DNA of 64,000 nucleotides. Origin: Carettochelys insculpta (taxonomy: Eukaryota; Chordata; Testudines; Carettochelyidae). Location: positions 5,848,001 to 5,912,000 of the forward strand of contig NC_134167.1 in assembly GCF_033958435.1 (NCBI RefSeq), read 5' to 3'. A program made the position numbers and the translations under genes. Every line of letters starts with the position of its first letter. Within the stretch, counting starts at the first letter, position 1. Below are positions 10,440 through 22,090 of the stretch, one piece after another. Below the pieces are notes generated by a model. That model was not told where the DNA came from and ran no database searches. It saw only the letters and a list, made by a program, of their open reading frames with translations.

Positions 10440-11420
10440 CTGAAAGCAGAGTTAAAATGACAGAAGATTGCTTTAAAGGTTGAGCAGACTTATAATGTGG
10501 GATACACCATAGTGGATTATATCAGATGAGATGAGCTTTGTAGATCTTCAACAAAGGTAAATTTTAATGGGAATAGTTCTCCTAAGTTCCTGAGCTCCTT
10601 TCAGAATTCAGTCTCAAGAGACTTAGAAGAAGTGGAGCTAGTTTGGGTCTTATCCCATGCAGACGTTTTCACTTGATTGTAGTAATAAAATCCTTTAAAA
10701 ATATCTTGGCATCCACTGTGCATTTATTCTGACAAAGACAGGGTGTCCGTCTCTTAAACCTGCAAAGTACAGTAATTAATAACACCTAGAACAAGCCTAG
10801 TTAAAGGTTTAGGGAGGATTAAATCTCCTGTGGAAATGAAAAAGAGAGAGAAAAGAGAACCCTCATGGGGAAATAAGCAGCCGGTGGGGTATCTGCTTCT
10901 TCCTGGCAAATGAGCATTATTTGCTTTTCACGTCCAAACCAAAAGCTTCCAAAAATGATGAGAATCAATTGATGACATGCAAGAAGAAATATGGATTAAG
11001 TTTATAACTGTGTTTAGAGCATCAGGGGATGAATTAGCCTAATTGATGTATTAGTTTCAGTTACACAGAGTAATCACCACAGGCTGCCTCTGTTTTCATT
11101 AGAAATTTAATTAAGTTTATCAATGTTTGGCTTCTCCAGCCCCATTTTCCAGCATCTCCACGAGCATTCCTTTGTTTATTCAATATTTTTATGGGGGTGG
11201 GAAGGAAGCTTTTTGGACTGCATCCTATTTTTAATTTTTTCTCTCAGCGTGATTTTGTACTTTAATCTTGGTTTATCTAAAATCAGTTGCAAAGTTGCTG
11301 CTCAAAACACCACAGTAGGCTGCAGTGCAGCCTGTTGACGTAATCTGCACTTGTTGCTTGCAGAGGAGTTGACGGTTTAGTAGAGAACAGAGCAGGTTAG
11401 TAGAATTCTATATGGCAGTG
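10440..11420. other. Unassigned non-coding sequence
   Basis: No gene or named repeat is seen. The plus-strand frame 11123-11338 is hydrophobic but has no support. Confidence 0.5.
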
Positions 11421-11424
11421 AAAT

Positions 11425-11670
11425 GCCAGCAGCTGTCCTGTGTCAGCTGACTCTGGCCCCTGGGATTTGGAATGCTGGCGATAAATCTACAGTGTAGACA
11501 TTAAGGCTTAGGCCTTGTTTATGGTACTGTGGATCTAAATTTCGCAACTTCACCTATATGTATAATGTAGCTGATGTTGATGTACTTATGTTTTCTTTCC
11601 ACCAGGGCTGTCCTTACCCATATGTAGAATATACAGCTGCATAAGGCATCCACAAATTTGGGTCATCCCT
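11425..11670. mobile_element. hAT-like MITE fragments
   Basis: 'ctgtgtcagctgactctggc' (about 11438-11457) followed by 'ctacagtgtagacatta' is the 3' part of the family also seen at 23404. Directly after it, 'ggccttgtttatggtactgt' (11512-11531) resembles the start of another MITE of the 'ggccttgtctacact' type. Boundaries are uncertain. Confidence 0.45.
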
Positions 11671-11674
11671 AGGT

Positions 11675-13750
11675 CTTAATGTCCACCGACCCACATCTTC
11701 CTATACCTTTTCTGTGGCTCTGCTTCTTCCAGAGAGAATCGAGTTACCTCAAAAGTGGACACAGCTTCCAGAACTATTAGCAGAATACTGAACCTGAGCA
11801 AGAGCCATTCAGGTGGTAATGAAATCATTTAACAAGCATTTGCCAACCTTGGGTGTGTACTACCAGTTTCTGAATTTACTGTGCCAATTTATAGGGCCTT
11901 ACTTTAAAATTTGGTTTTAAAATATTTCATTAGTATGTTGCTGAAGATTATACAATCACATCTCTAAAAAAATCATCATTACCCCCTATCAGCCTCTCCT
12001 TCCTGAGCTGAAGGATGTGTCTCAGCTCTGGCAGTGGCAGGTGCCCTTGAAGTGGGCATATATTACATTTATCATTACTTTGACATCCCTTTGCAGTGCC
12101 TTAAGGTACAAAGAGCCCCTAGTGTAAATCAGCATCAGGACTGTTGATGTCATGCCCCTAGTTCTGGAATAGCTCAGCATATGCTTAGCACAGATGTTCA
12201 GGGGTTCATAGGATCAGATCCTGAGGCTTTACATCCCAATCACTGGATCTACACTGATTACAGCAGCTAAGGAGCTTGCTCATTGCCCCTCTTTTTCTGG
12301 GTGTTTTTAATGGAGTAACATTGGCAGTGTTGAATCAGGCCGTTCACATTTTCACAAACATTAAAGTCTCCATCATTTAGAAGAGTTATTCCTGGCTAAT
12401 GGAAACATGTGTTCCATAAATGTTGATTCCAGGTGTCACCCATGATATTTGTTTTTGTGCAGAGCCTTTAGTGCGATACAATTGAAAACAAACCTCGCCC
12501 TGTTTAGGAATCAGAGCTTATACCTGATGGGCCCATTACTCACTGTTGCTCTGTAGAGGACTGGTAGCAGAATTAAGCTGAGTGGTAACTAGTGGGAATA
12601 CTCCGCACAACACTGAAAGCAACATGTTTTGATTCTCTGGAAACCAGTTTTGCTATATACTGATGTTCAAAGACGGAACTCTGATGGAGCATAGATGGAA
12701 CTCCTCCAGCTCAATCAGTGGAGACATTTGCATCCCTGGTATTTGTCTTGTTTTCTTACCATGCTACAAAATCTCATCTTACTTTATTAGCACAACTAAA
12801 AGAGAAAATAAACATTCGGCATCACTTACTATTTGTCAGTGCAAGAGGTGACAATGGTGCCTCTATGCCCTACTGCATTGTCTAAATTAATCCATCGAGG
12901 GCTATTGAATCACTTAATCATGGCAGAAACTTACCGCCCCAAAAAGACATGTTCGTCGTTCATTAGATTTAATATATTTCTCATTATACAAATCTGCCAC
13001 TTCCACAATAGGTCTTGTTCATAAATCAATTTGCCCTTTTGCTTTGCAGTCATGAAGAACTTTCATCAAAGAAGACATAAATGGAACCTGTAAGACAGGA
13101 GGTCAGAGCAGCCCTAATCAGATATTAATATCTAATCATTAAGCTTATTTTTAATAGCACATTTTAACAGCATCTTTAAAACAATTATGGTCACTTCCTT
13201 TCTTCCTCCTTCATGTTGGAATTCTCACACAGAGAAGGAAACTAATAATTAGAGGGTATTATTTATCGTTTGTTTGATGGTAGTGTCTAGTAGCCCAAGC
13301 AAATGTGAAGGCCCCAATACATTGAGTGCTCTACATTAGAGGTAGCCATTTTTTATTTTTAATTTTCAGAATTTACTTAATGTTTCTTTAAACATTGCAG
13401 AAATGTTTCATTTAAAAAAAAATAAATGTGAAAATTTCAGCATTTTCTCACCAGTTCTTTATATGCACATATGAAAATAAAATTGAAATTTGCTCATTGC
13501 TTTTCCAGTGGGATGTGTCTGGATTTTTTGTTTCCAGGCTATGAGTCAGTTCTTTGGGCAAAATAAATGGATAAGTTCATTCCCTAGATTTTACCCATTC
13601 TTCCTCATCCTTCTTCATTAAATGAGTACCCAGGAATTCTCACAAAAATCAAGGCCCCATTGTACAGACACTATACATGTACACATAGTGTGCATCCAGA
13701 GAGGCCATCCTGCCTCCCTTCTCCTAGTCTTTCTCAGTGCCTTACAGGTT
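11675..13750. other. Unassigned non-coding sequence
   Basis: No gene is seen. 'taatggagtaacattg' and 'tgaatcaggccgttcac' near 12309-12347 look like an old dispersed repeat found in reptiles and birds. The rest is AT-rich and unassigned. Confidence 0.45.
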
Positions 13751-13754
13751 AGAT

Positions 13755-13864
13755 CAACATCTATCAGGGATGCTCTAGATGATGACTAGTCATGCTGTGA
13801 GTGCAGCGGACTGGACCTGATGACCTCTTGAGGTCCCTTCCAGTTCTAGTGTACTATGATTCTA
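13755..13864 (+). repeat. CR1 LINE 3' end fragment
   Basis: 'atctatcagggatgctctag' and then 'gatgacctcttgaggtccct' with 'tccagttctagtgta' match the 3' untranslated end of CR1, plus orientation, with an internal deletion. It ends at 'tactatgattctac'. Confidence 0.8.
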
Positions 13865-13875
13865 CAGTTTCTCCT

Positions 13876-14305
13876 GGACTGAGTCTACACTAGCAAGTAC
13901 TTTTGAAAGAAGGGGGATCTTTCGAAAGATCCCGTGGAGCATGTACACACAAAAAGCCACCTTTAAAAAGTAAACTGAAAGAACGTGGCTCTCCTTTTGA
14001 AAGCCCTTTTCCTCCCCCATTTCAGGAAGAGCACATTCTTTTGAAAACTTCTTTCAAAAGAAAACATGTGTAGATGCTCTTTGGGCCATTTTTTTCAAAA
14101 GAGCAGTCCTCATAGGATTTTTCAATCCCTGGTCCAATCTTTCAGAAAGAACGGGGGGCTGTGCCTATGGTCTCCTTGAAAGAGCAGATCACTCTTTCGA
14201 TCAGCTTTTTTGTGTATGGATGCACTCTTTCAAAAGAAGTTCTTTTGGAAGAGATCTTCCAGAATGGCTTCTTTCGAAAGATCTCGGTAGTGTAGACATA
14301 GTCCT
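13876..14305. mobile_element. 430-bp non-autonomous DNA transposon (hAT-like)
   Basis: The terminal inverted repeats are 'ggactgagtctacactagc' (13876-13894) and 'ggtagtgtagacatagtcc' (14286-14304). They are followed inward by 'cttttgaaagaa' and 'cttctttcgaaag' type repeats. The interior is full of ctttcaaaag/cttttgaaag motifs and has no transposase. A clear target duplication was not found, so the superfamily is assigned only by the style of its ends. Confidence 0.75.
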
Positions 14306-14309
14306 GAAG

Positions 14310-15380
14310 AACATATATTTGATTATTTCTGTCAACCTAGCTCTCTTATGCATGGGCAAAGATCTGGGAGGCCTCCTTTTCTGTGACTCTTTTATCTCTA
14401 GATTTATGGCAGAGCTCTATCCAACCTCCCTCTCCCACACTCAGCTCAGAATGCATTCCTCTTCAGGAAAGCTATACACTAGACCTGCTCAGTGTTAGTA
14501 AGAAGTCTGATGAATCACTCTGTCCCCCAGCATACTCTCCCGTGTTATAACATTAGCCAGCTGAGATGTAAGAGCTCAGAAGAGCTCACTTCAGCAGATG
14601 AATAGTCTTGGATTTTAATTCTCTGTAGTGCAGCTACACTTATTCCCTGCCCCCCTCTTCATAGGCCCCCACATTATGAACAAAGGAACTGCCTGAATAT
14701 ATCAGAGCAGGGATCCACCTATTTTGGTATACTGCTTTTGACAGCCACCTGTCACCTCTGACTTATCACAAAGAATGCGCTATCAGGATCATGGGATTTT
14801 CCTCCAGATTCTGCCACTCATTAAAGATTAGTAGATTAGTAAAAACCTGAAAGGACCATTGTGATTACCCAATCTGACCTATTGTAGAACACAGGCCAGA
14901 AAACTTCCCACCATTAATTCCAGGTTCATGTTCAATATATATGCTTCAGCTAGAACAGCTCTTTTAGAAAAACATCCAATATTGATTTAACAGTCACTGG
15001 TGATGCATAGTCCAAAACAGCAATTGGTAAGATGTTTAATTGATTAATCATACTCACTGTTAAAAACATATGCCTTATTTTTAGTCTGAATTTGTCTGGT
15101 TTCAATGATCCAGACACAGACTCTTGTCTGCCAGACTGTAAAGGTCTCTATTACAAAATTTTTGTTCCACATGTAGGTACTGATAGTTTTGTTGCTCTTC
15201 AAGGTAAAAAGTGATTAAGTTGCTCTTTAAGATTAAGAGATTGAGCTTCTTGAAATTAATCTTCTCTGTGCACTGGGGTAAGTGCCTAAGTGACTTAGGA
15301 ACCTAAATCCCATTGGTTTAATTGGAAGTAGGCTTCTAAATTTCTTACATGAGATCAAAAATGTCACCTCCAATCTATGC
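14310..15380. other. Unassigned non-coding sequence
   Basis: No gene is seen. The tract 14825-14950 ('cctgaaaggaccattgtgat', 'tgacctattgtagaacac') resembles an old LINE-derived repeat, but I cannot assign it firmly. Confidence 0.4.
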
Positions 15381-15384
15381 AGTA

Positions 15385-15490
15385 GAAATAATAACAGTCA
15401 TCTACCTCCCAACATGGGTTATTAAATGTAATTAATAATGAACCTTTTTGCAGTCCTTGGATGAAAGCCACTTAGTAAATGCCAAAAGTC
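15385..15490 (+). repeat. MIR-type SINE fragment
   Basis: 'aataataacagtcatctacc' and 'agtccttggatgaaagccac' follow the core-to-tail order of MIR/CORE SINEs. Strongly diverged, 5' end missing. Confidence 0.45.
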
Positions 15491-15494
15491 CATG

Positions 15495-16575
15495 TAATTA
15501 CAACAGATACTTCCAGAAGACATGCCAAACTGTAACCCATTGCAAGTCAATGTAATATATTTATGACCAAGTCTCTAAGAGACTTTGCAGATATGAAATC
15601 ATGACTACCAAGAACAAGTAAAACTTCTAGCTGTCTATTTTAGGTTTTTTGTACTGAGGCCCATTTCCATGGTATTTAAATGCTGAATTACTTGTCCCAG
15701 GAATGCTGAACAATGGTGTTTGTGGCTGGTTTTTGGGATCTTACAACCATACGTCTTTGTTCTTTACAAATGTGGCAGCAATTTAGCAATCAATTGACTT
15801 GACTTTTTCACATAAATATACTGCTTGTTGGATACATAATTCTAATTCCTGTGTAAGCCATGAGCTGTTTGCTTTTGCCAGAGCTGTAATTTAAGCATAA
15901 CCTCAGTAGAAAGCCATTCAGAACCATATCTCTGTAAAGTATAATTTAGTCTGGCTATGCAATCTTCCTCATCACCGTTCTAATACGGGAGCTTGTTTGC
16001 TAAATAATCTTCATAGAATTTTCCTGAAAGCACTGGTATTATGCAGCAGCGTTATCTCTCCCCCTCTCCCCCGACCGCTTCCCTGCACAATGCTTAAACG
16101 TTGCCAAGGTAAATGAGTGCTCTTTGGAAAATGATTACTGCCATGTAGTTTTCATCTGAAAATGTCAGAATAAAGCAACGTTCTTTGAGGCTGAGAAGTG
16201 TGCCAAGTTAGAGGGTGATAAAAACAGCAAATAAAAAGAAATAATATGTCAGAAGAACTTAAAAGAGAAAAAAATGACTTTTTTTTTTAAATCTAAGCTT
16301 CTTTGACCTCAGTGACAGACTGGTGCACAAACAGTCTTCTCCAAATTTACAAAGTGACATGAGTCCAAGTAATGAAATTTGGATTCACATTCAGAAACAA
16401 AGTCCCTAGAATATGGGACTGTCTATTACTGAGGTAAGTCCTGAGCTGCAAAGTTCGGCTTTTGACCTGGATTCCTGGACATTCGGGTTTGGTGGTCTGG
16501 ATGAGTCCACTAGAAAGTGTGATTCCATCTGTGAAACTTGCAGCCAAATCCAGTTCCTGACATGAACTTCTGCCC
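15495..16575. other. Unassigned non-coding sequence
   Basis: No gene is seen. The minus-strand frames at 16347-16672 overlap a CR1 tail and are chance. Confidence 0.45.
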
Positions 16576-16579
16576 TGTT

Positions 16580-16685
16580 CTGTGCACCGCCTCTGGGGCA
16601 TCTGGCACTGGCCACTGTTGGAAGACGGGACACTAGGCTAGATGGACCATTGGTCTGACCCAGTATGGCCATTCTTATAGTCTTC
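16580..16685 (+). repeat. CR1-type LINE 3' end
   Basis: 'ctggccactgttggaagacg' (16608-16627) followed by 'ggctagatggaccattggtc' and 'tgacccagtatggccattct' is the common 3' end of a CR1 family in turtles. It is the reverse complement of the start of the 35.0-kb copy. A (TTG)n microsatellite follows at 16694-16714. Confidence 0.8.
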
Positions 16686-16693
16686 TATTATTA

Positions 16694-16714
16694 TTGTTGT
16701 TGTTGTTGTTGTTG
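16694..16714. repeat. (TTG)n microsatellite
   Basis: Seven tandem TTG units directly downstream of a CR1 tail. Probably grew from the tail. Confidence 0.9.
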
Positions 16715-16715
16715 C

Positions 16716-18170
16716 TATTGCTGAAAACTGAAGTTGAGATGGCTCTTTGTGAGAGATGAGCACTATGTTCCAAATCATTCTTTATCTATTCTTCTCTAGT
16801 GTAAATGGGAAATTAATTAAAATAAAGGAACGCTGTTCCTTCAATACTAAGAAAGCAATAAAGAATGCTGTATTCTCCCAGTTCTTTCAGACTGCACATT
16901 GTTACTTACAATCTTTTAGCAGTAGGTATGAGCCTGCAAAAAGACCTGGCGGGAACAACCTTGAAAATCTACTGCTAGTAGAAAGGGGAATGCAACTTCA
17001 AGAAAAGTACAACAGGGATTTAGAACTACTCAGATATCTGAGTTGCCTGTTGAAAAGCATGTTATATCAAAGGTCACAATAGCACATCCCATTTTTTTTC
17101 CCCAGTACCCTGGGAAATCTGAGGATCATAAGAGCCCATTTTTACATCTGATGTCTCATGACCATTAAAAGTCTTTGCTCTTTGCTGTACATGGACACCA
17201 AAATCTACAAAAGACATGGAAGATTTCTCAGGATAGGTAGGGTAGTTCGCTGCCTCTGAATCATACAGTGCATGAGTGTTATCTGATCTGCAGATCAACT
17301 CAAAACCTGATTTGAGTCTCAGATTTCCTTTTTTTTTTTTAAGGTATCTCTAGTCTCTGTTGGCCCAAACTCTGTTGTGGTCATTACAAACAGAAATAGG
17401 CATATTTGACCACTGTCCCTTCTTACCTTACTAGCCAATGTACAAGTCATAAAAGCAGCACAGTCTACCCAACTCCAGTACAGTTGGTTGGGGAATTTTT
17501 TTTTAAACTCCATGAAAATTTTAATTTTCATCACAAATTTTCACCAAAAAACAAGTTTCCTTGCACTAAAATATTTGGCTTTTAATCAAAACAAAATTTG
17601 AAAGCCTCAGCTGTGAACAGAATTGTTCATGGTATTTGACATATATTCATGGAAGAGAAACTTAATGAAAAAATTCCCTTTTGACAAAACTCCATCTGCA
17701 GTGATAAAACTCGATCTGGGTTGAGTATGGAAGTTCTATTTCATGAAGGATGTCAGGGATTTTAGACAAAATGGAATCGTTACATACTCATCCTATGTAT
17801 GTGAGGTGGATCTGACTGATCCAATTTTAGACAAGGTATTCAAGATAGCCCTCATTTCTCTACGATAGAAGCAAGAATGTGTGTGGGTGGGTGGATGTCT
17901 ATGTCATCTTGGGGCCAAAGAATGAAAGCTATAATATTTGGATTCTGATTTTTGTGTTGCTTGGTTCTAGAGTAAAAATGGGAATCAGTATGACTTCGTG
18001 GGGACAGTGGTGGCTAGAGCTGCTACAGCAGAGCCCAGCTGCTGGGTGGAGGATGCTATGGACAATTGGAGCATGGGGCCCTGAAGGCACGGGCACCAAG
18101 GCTACTGCCTTGCTTGCCTTGCTGTAAGGCTGGGCTTAGTGGTGCTACGTGATGTGTCTTCATTAAATAA
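16716..18170. other. Unassigned sequence with one long chance ORF
   Basis: The plus frame at 16756-17082 (108 codons) is preceded internally by 'attcttctctag', which resembles a splice acceptor, and reads through a Lys/Leu-rich segment. No domain is recognisable and no donor or coding neighbour is seen. The remainder is AT-rich and unassigned. Confidence 0.35.
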
Positions 18171-18174
18171 TGTT

Positions 18175-18240
18175 TTAAGCCCTTTGAGATCCTTGGATGG
18201 CAGTAACTATACAGGCACTAACTATCATTATGAGACAGGA
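18175..18240 (+). repeat. MIR-type SINE tail
   Basis: 'ccctttgagatccttggatg' followed by 'cactaactatcattatgaga' matches the tail of MIR-like SINEs of amniotes. Only the 3' end is present. Confidence 0.5.
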
Positions 18241-18244
18241 AAAA

Positions 18245-19110
18245 ACAGTAATATTATAAATTCCATTGGAAATTTATTCTACAGTCAACTTAAATGATGC
18301 AGAAAATTAATGCACCTATTTACTATGCATTTGTACTACTTTTCCAGTCTCCTGACTACATAAGGTGACACCCACTTATATAACTTTGTCTCCATTTTGC
18401 TGACAATGGGTAGACAATTTTTTTCAATAACACATTTTTTAATGCCAAGGTGTTTAAATTATCCTGTAGAGTGAGAACAAAAATACAGGGTTCTTTTGTT
18501 GGAATTCTTAATAGAAATATTACACTTGATTGCCACTTCTAAGCAGCTGGTTGTGTTGAGATGAGCTTTTCTGTATTCTTTTTCCTTGAACCCATGTACC
18601 AATTGCTCTCTCTTTCTCTGTGATTGGTTCTTGATTTGTCCTAGATTTAGAACTAGCTTGTTCCTTGTGTATGATGGTAGGTTTCCAGCGGTGCTGTTAA
18701 GCAATCCATGGGCTTTGGCATTGTTAGAGACAGTTTTATAGTTCTTTAATGCACTTAGCTGTTTAGATGCTGGTGGAGCCATTTGTCTCATGTAATAGGG
18801 TTTTAGTCATGTGCATGAAACGTGTATTTACCTCTAGGAGAATACTTACTGGTGTTTCATACTTCTCACCATCAGTGTTGTGGCTGACTAGTTAAGATTT
18901 AATGCTAACCAGGGTCAATAATCTGAAAACTAAACTAAGGAACGATGCTGATAATTGTGCCTCCAGATGGCGTGATGGCTAGTAATGACTCCCATTATTA
19001 TCATGGTCATTAGGATAATGGTAGTGCATGAATTTTTTACCTTGGCATTATTTGTAGTGAGTGATAATAAACAAGACAGGCAGAATATTTGGGTCCTGTA
19101 AAAAAGTTTA
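18245..19110. other. Unassigned non-coding sequence
   Basis: Nothing recognisable. The 110-codon minus frame at 18459-18791 has no domain I can identify. Confidence 0.45.
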
Positions 19111-19117
19111 TCTTTTG

Positions 19118-19262
19118 TTTGCAGTGGTGTTGCACCTGTATTGGTCCTTAAGTACTATGGCAGCAAGGTGGGTGACGTAATATCTTTTATTGGATTAACT
19201 TCTCTTGGTGAAAGAGACAAGCTTTTGAGCTTACACAGTTTTTCTTCAGGTCCTCATCTTCT
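19118..19262 (+). mobile_element. Second Penelope-type short element, truncated
   Basis: The head 'tgtttgcagtggtgttgcac' is followed by 'aatatcttttattggattaa' and 'gacaagcttttgagcttaca', and then by 'tttcttcaggtcc'. The order matches the 37.9-kb element: head, linker, 'tttatt' segment, 'gctttcgagc' segment, 'cttcttcag'. The sequence is different, so it is a separate family of the same design. The outer copy of the tail is missing. On the minus strand it reads CTGAAGA ... GCTC-AAAA-GCTT, the same core layout as the other Penelope tails. Confidence 0.55.
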
Positions 19263-19369
19263 CCTTATTATCATCTAGGTTACTTCATTCTAACAATATC
19301 TTATCCACACCCTTGACACAAATACCCATGTACCTCGAAAGGATCTAATTCGGCTCTCATTGATGCTAT

Positions 19370-20015
19370 GTAACAGGGCAGCAGCCATCTCCTGTGAGCT
19401 CCCGCATCTTGTCAAGTGTGTGTCTGTACTGCCTCAGTCCCGCCATTTTGGCCACTCAGCCCTCTGGCTGAGTCCCACTTGGTGTGTCAGTTAAACCCCT
19501 TCATGGTACATATTTAACAGAGGCCCATCTCAGCAGCCTCTGTAGTGTCCCTCTATTTCCATCTCTCAGTCTATTCCCCTTTGGACAGGGAGTAGTGGCT
19601 CCTGGGTTTCCCCTCCTGGAGACAGCTCCTTGCCCCTAACTCAGGGCTTTACCTCAGTTCAAAAGTCCCCCTAGTCAATTCCCCACTTTGGTGAGAGTAG
19701 CCTCCAGGGCTTCCCTTTCTGGAGACAGTGTCTGGGTCATTTCCATGTCCTTTTAGTTTTAGTCCTTTGGCTGGGTCACTAGTATCCAATTTCTTCCCCA
19801 TCCCCTGACCAGGATGCCAAGATCCAGGCAACATCCTCCCAGTTACTAATGGGAGTTGGGGAGAGCCTGGTCCTGTCCTGGACCCCAGGCTTCAGCCCAA
19901 GGATCCTATAGATAGTTGCTACCCATTAGGTCTGTTTTACAGCTGCTGATTCCTTGGGCCACTTCTCTGTTGGCTTGCCACGTCCTCTCTCTTAACTCAG
20001 GGCTCTAACACTCTG
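19370..20015. other. Pyrimidine-rich block, probable old repeat (left part)
   Basis: GC- and pyrimidine-richer than its surroundings, with repeated phrases such as 'ctcctgggtttcccctcctg' and 'ctccagggcttccctttctg' (about 19598-19720). The same style resumes at 20731 after the DNA transposon, so the block existed before that insertion. It resembles decayed LTR-type sequence, but I see no LTR ends or coding remains. Confidence 0.4.
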
Positions 20016-20017
20016 TA

Positions 20018-20730
20018 GCCGTGTCTACACGTGCACGCTACTTCGAAGTAGCGGCATTAACTTTGAAATAGCGCCCATCACGGCTACATGCGTCGGGCGC
20101 TATTTTGAAGTTAACTTCGACGTTAGGCGGCGAGACGTCGAAGTCGCTATCCTCATCAGGAGATGGGGATAGCACCCTACTCCGACGTTCAACGTCGAAG
20201 TAGGGACCGTGTAGTCATTGCGCGTCCCACAACTTCGAAATAGCAGGGTCCGCCATGGCGGCCATCAGCTGAGGGGTTGAGAGACGCTCTCTCTCGAGCC
20301 CCTGTGGGACTCTATGGCCACCGTGGGCAGCAGCCCTTAGCCCAGGGCTTCTGGCTGCTGCTGTGGCAGCTGGGGATCCATGCTGCAGGCACAGGGTCTG
20401 CAACCAGTTGTTGGCTCTGTGTATCTTGTGTTGTTTAGTGCAACTGTGTCTGGGAGGGGCCCTTTAAGGGAGCGGCTTGCTGTTGTGTCCGCCCTGTGAC
20501 CCTGTCTGCAGCTGTGCCTGGCACCCTTATTTCGATGTGTGCTACTTTGGCGTGTAGACGTTCCCTCACAGCGCCTATTTCGATGTGGTGCTGCGCAACG
20601 TTGAAGTTGAACGTCGACGTTGCCAGCCCTGGAGGACGTGTAGACGTTACTCATCGAAATAGGCTATTTCGATGTTGCTACATCGAATTAAGCTATTTCG
20701 ATGTAGGCTTCATGTGTAGACGTAGCCTGT
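20018..20730. mobile_element. 710-bp CpG-rich non-autonomous DNA transposon
   Basis: The ends 'tagccgtgtctacacgtg' (20018) and 'catgtgtagacgtagcct' (about 20710-20727) are inverted repeats. Inside each end are dense TTCGAAGT, ATCGAAAT and AACGTCGA motifs, which give an unusual number of TCGA tetranucleotides. The interior (20255-20480) is GC-rich and unrelated. There is no transposase. The many surviving CpGs suggest a fairly young copy. The element splits a pyrimidine-rich block. A target duplication is not obvious. Confidence 0.75.
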
Positions 20731-21030
20731 ATGTGCAGCTAGTTCCAAGTCTCTTCCCAGAGCTCCACTTGGAGCTCTCCATGGTGCTACTTCTCCCTAG
20801 GCAGCCAGCTATCCCCTGGTCTTCACCACTGGAGATCTCCCAAAGCACTGAGCTGACTTGGTCCTGATGCTCCTCTTGTAGGCGTTCCCAGATCCTGATC
20901 GGCCACTTCCTCCTGCAGACTCTCTAGACAGACAGTAGGACCTCTCTACAACTTACTCGTTTGCAGTGGCTTGTGGGAAGGTCACAAGCCTCTAGCAGGG
21001 GGCTTCAGGGCCCAGTACACCACACCATGT
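20731..21030. other. Pyrimidine-rich block (right part)
   Basis: Continues the composition and phrase style of 19370-20015 ('cttcccagagctccacttgg', 'ctccctaggcagccagctat'). No gene is seen. Confidence 0.4.
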
Positions 21031-21034
21031 GTTT

Positions 21035-21990
21035 TGTTTACACCTGTGTAACTACAGGGATGTCAATGGAGGTATCCTTATTTTACATTCCTGAAACAGC
21101 TCATTAGAATGACTCCTGGTTGCCATGGGTGTAACTGATCTGGCCTCAAAGCTTATACACTTGTGTCAGGGGAGAAACATCCACAGCATGTCAGGATGTT
21201 ATTTTTACATAGGTCTCAACTTAACCTCTTAGTGGGGCACAGCTTATGGCTTCAAGATATTGAACTGGGTTTGCTTCCAAAATCTTGGGTGCAATTTTAA
21301 AGAGCTGGTATTATTAGGCTGCATAAACAATATGTTAGCTTACATTTCCATCGAGGAGGTGAAGTAGGAGGAGTGTGGTGGGTGGGTGGGTGATGGTATG
21401 AAACCCAGGCTTCCCTAATGTCATTTAAAAGCATCATTTAAAAGTCTTTTAGGTCATTAGGAGACCTTGTGCTGAGTGAGAACGTATGCCACCAGGCTCT
21501 TGGTGTGACACTAAGGAGTTTCCCAGCAGTGATAGGGAATTCATTTGCATGAAGCCCCATTAGTCCCCAAAAGAACAATTCTGCTGCTGAAGTGTACTGA
21601 AAAATGCAACACAAGGGGTGGGGAGGAGAGAATGGTCTTAATTTGTCACAATTATTTGTTAAAAGAAAAAGATGTGCTGACACCAATCCTCCCACCCTGT
21701 TAAAACAGCTCCCCTAGTTTGTTAGTCCTGCCAGCATCTTTGACTGAAAGCTTTGGGGCCTTTTAAAAAATATGTCATCTTTCCAAAGAAGACTAACAAC
21801 AGCAACAAATTGGTTTTGTTTGTTATTTGGCATATGAAAATTGGTTCTTTTGTCCAGCTTTGTTGCCTGCTCACAAAAACTGTTGTCTTTATTACCATTA
21901 GTAATTTGTTTGAAAGCAAAATCCAGAGGCTTCAGTTAGACGGATGCTGTACTGTGGTAGGTGCCATGTGTACATATAGTAAGAGACAGT
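21035..21990. other. Unassigned non-coding sequence
   Basis: Nothing firm. The overlapping frames at 21722-22001 on both strands show no domain. Confidence 0.45.
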
Positions 21991-22090
21991 CTCTGTCCTG
22001 AGGAGGTGACAACTTCAAAAGTCAGGAGGTGGCGATGAGGAAGAATCATTATGCCTGTTTCACAAAGAGGGAACTGAGGCACAGAGGGAA

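Noticed and set aside
16756..17082. 108-codon plus-strand frame with an acceptor-like 'attcttctctag' near its start
   Set aside because: No recognisable domain, no donor site or partner exon seen, and composition like the surrounding AT-rich DNA.
20337..20867. Frames of 105-123 codons around 20.4-20.9 kb
   Set aside because: They run across a non-autonomous DNA transposon and its boundary, so they cannot represent one gene.
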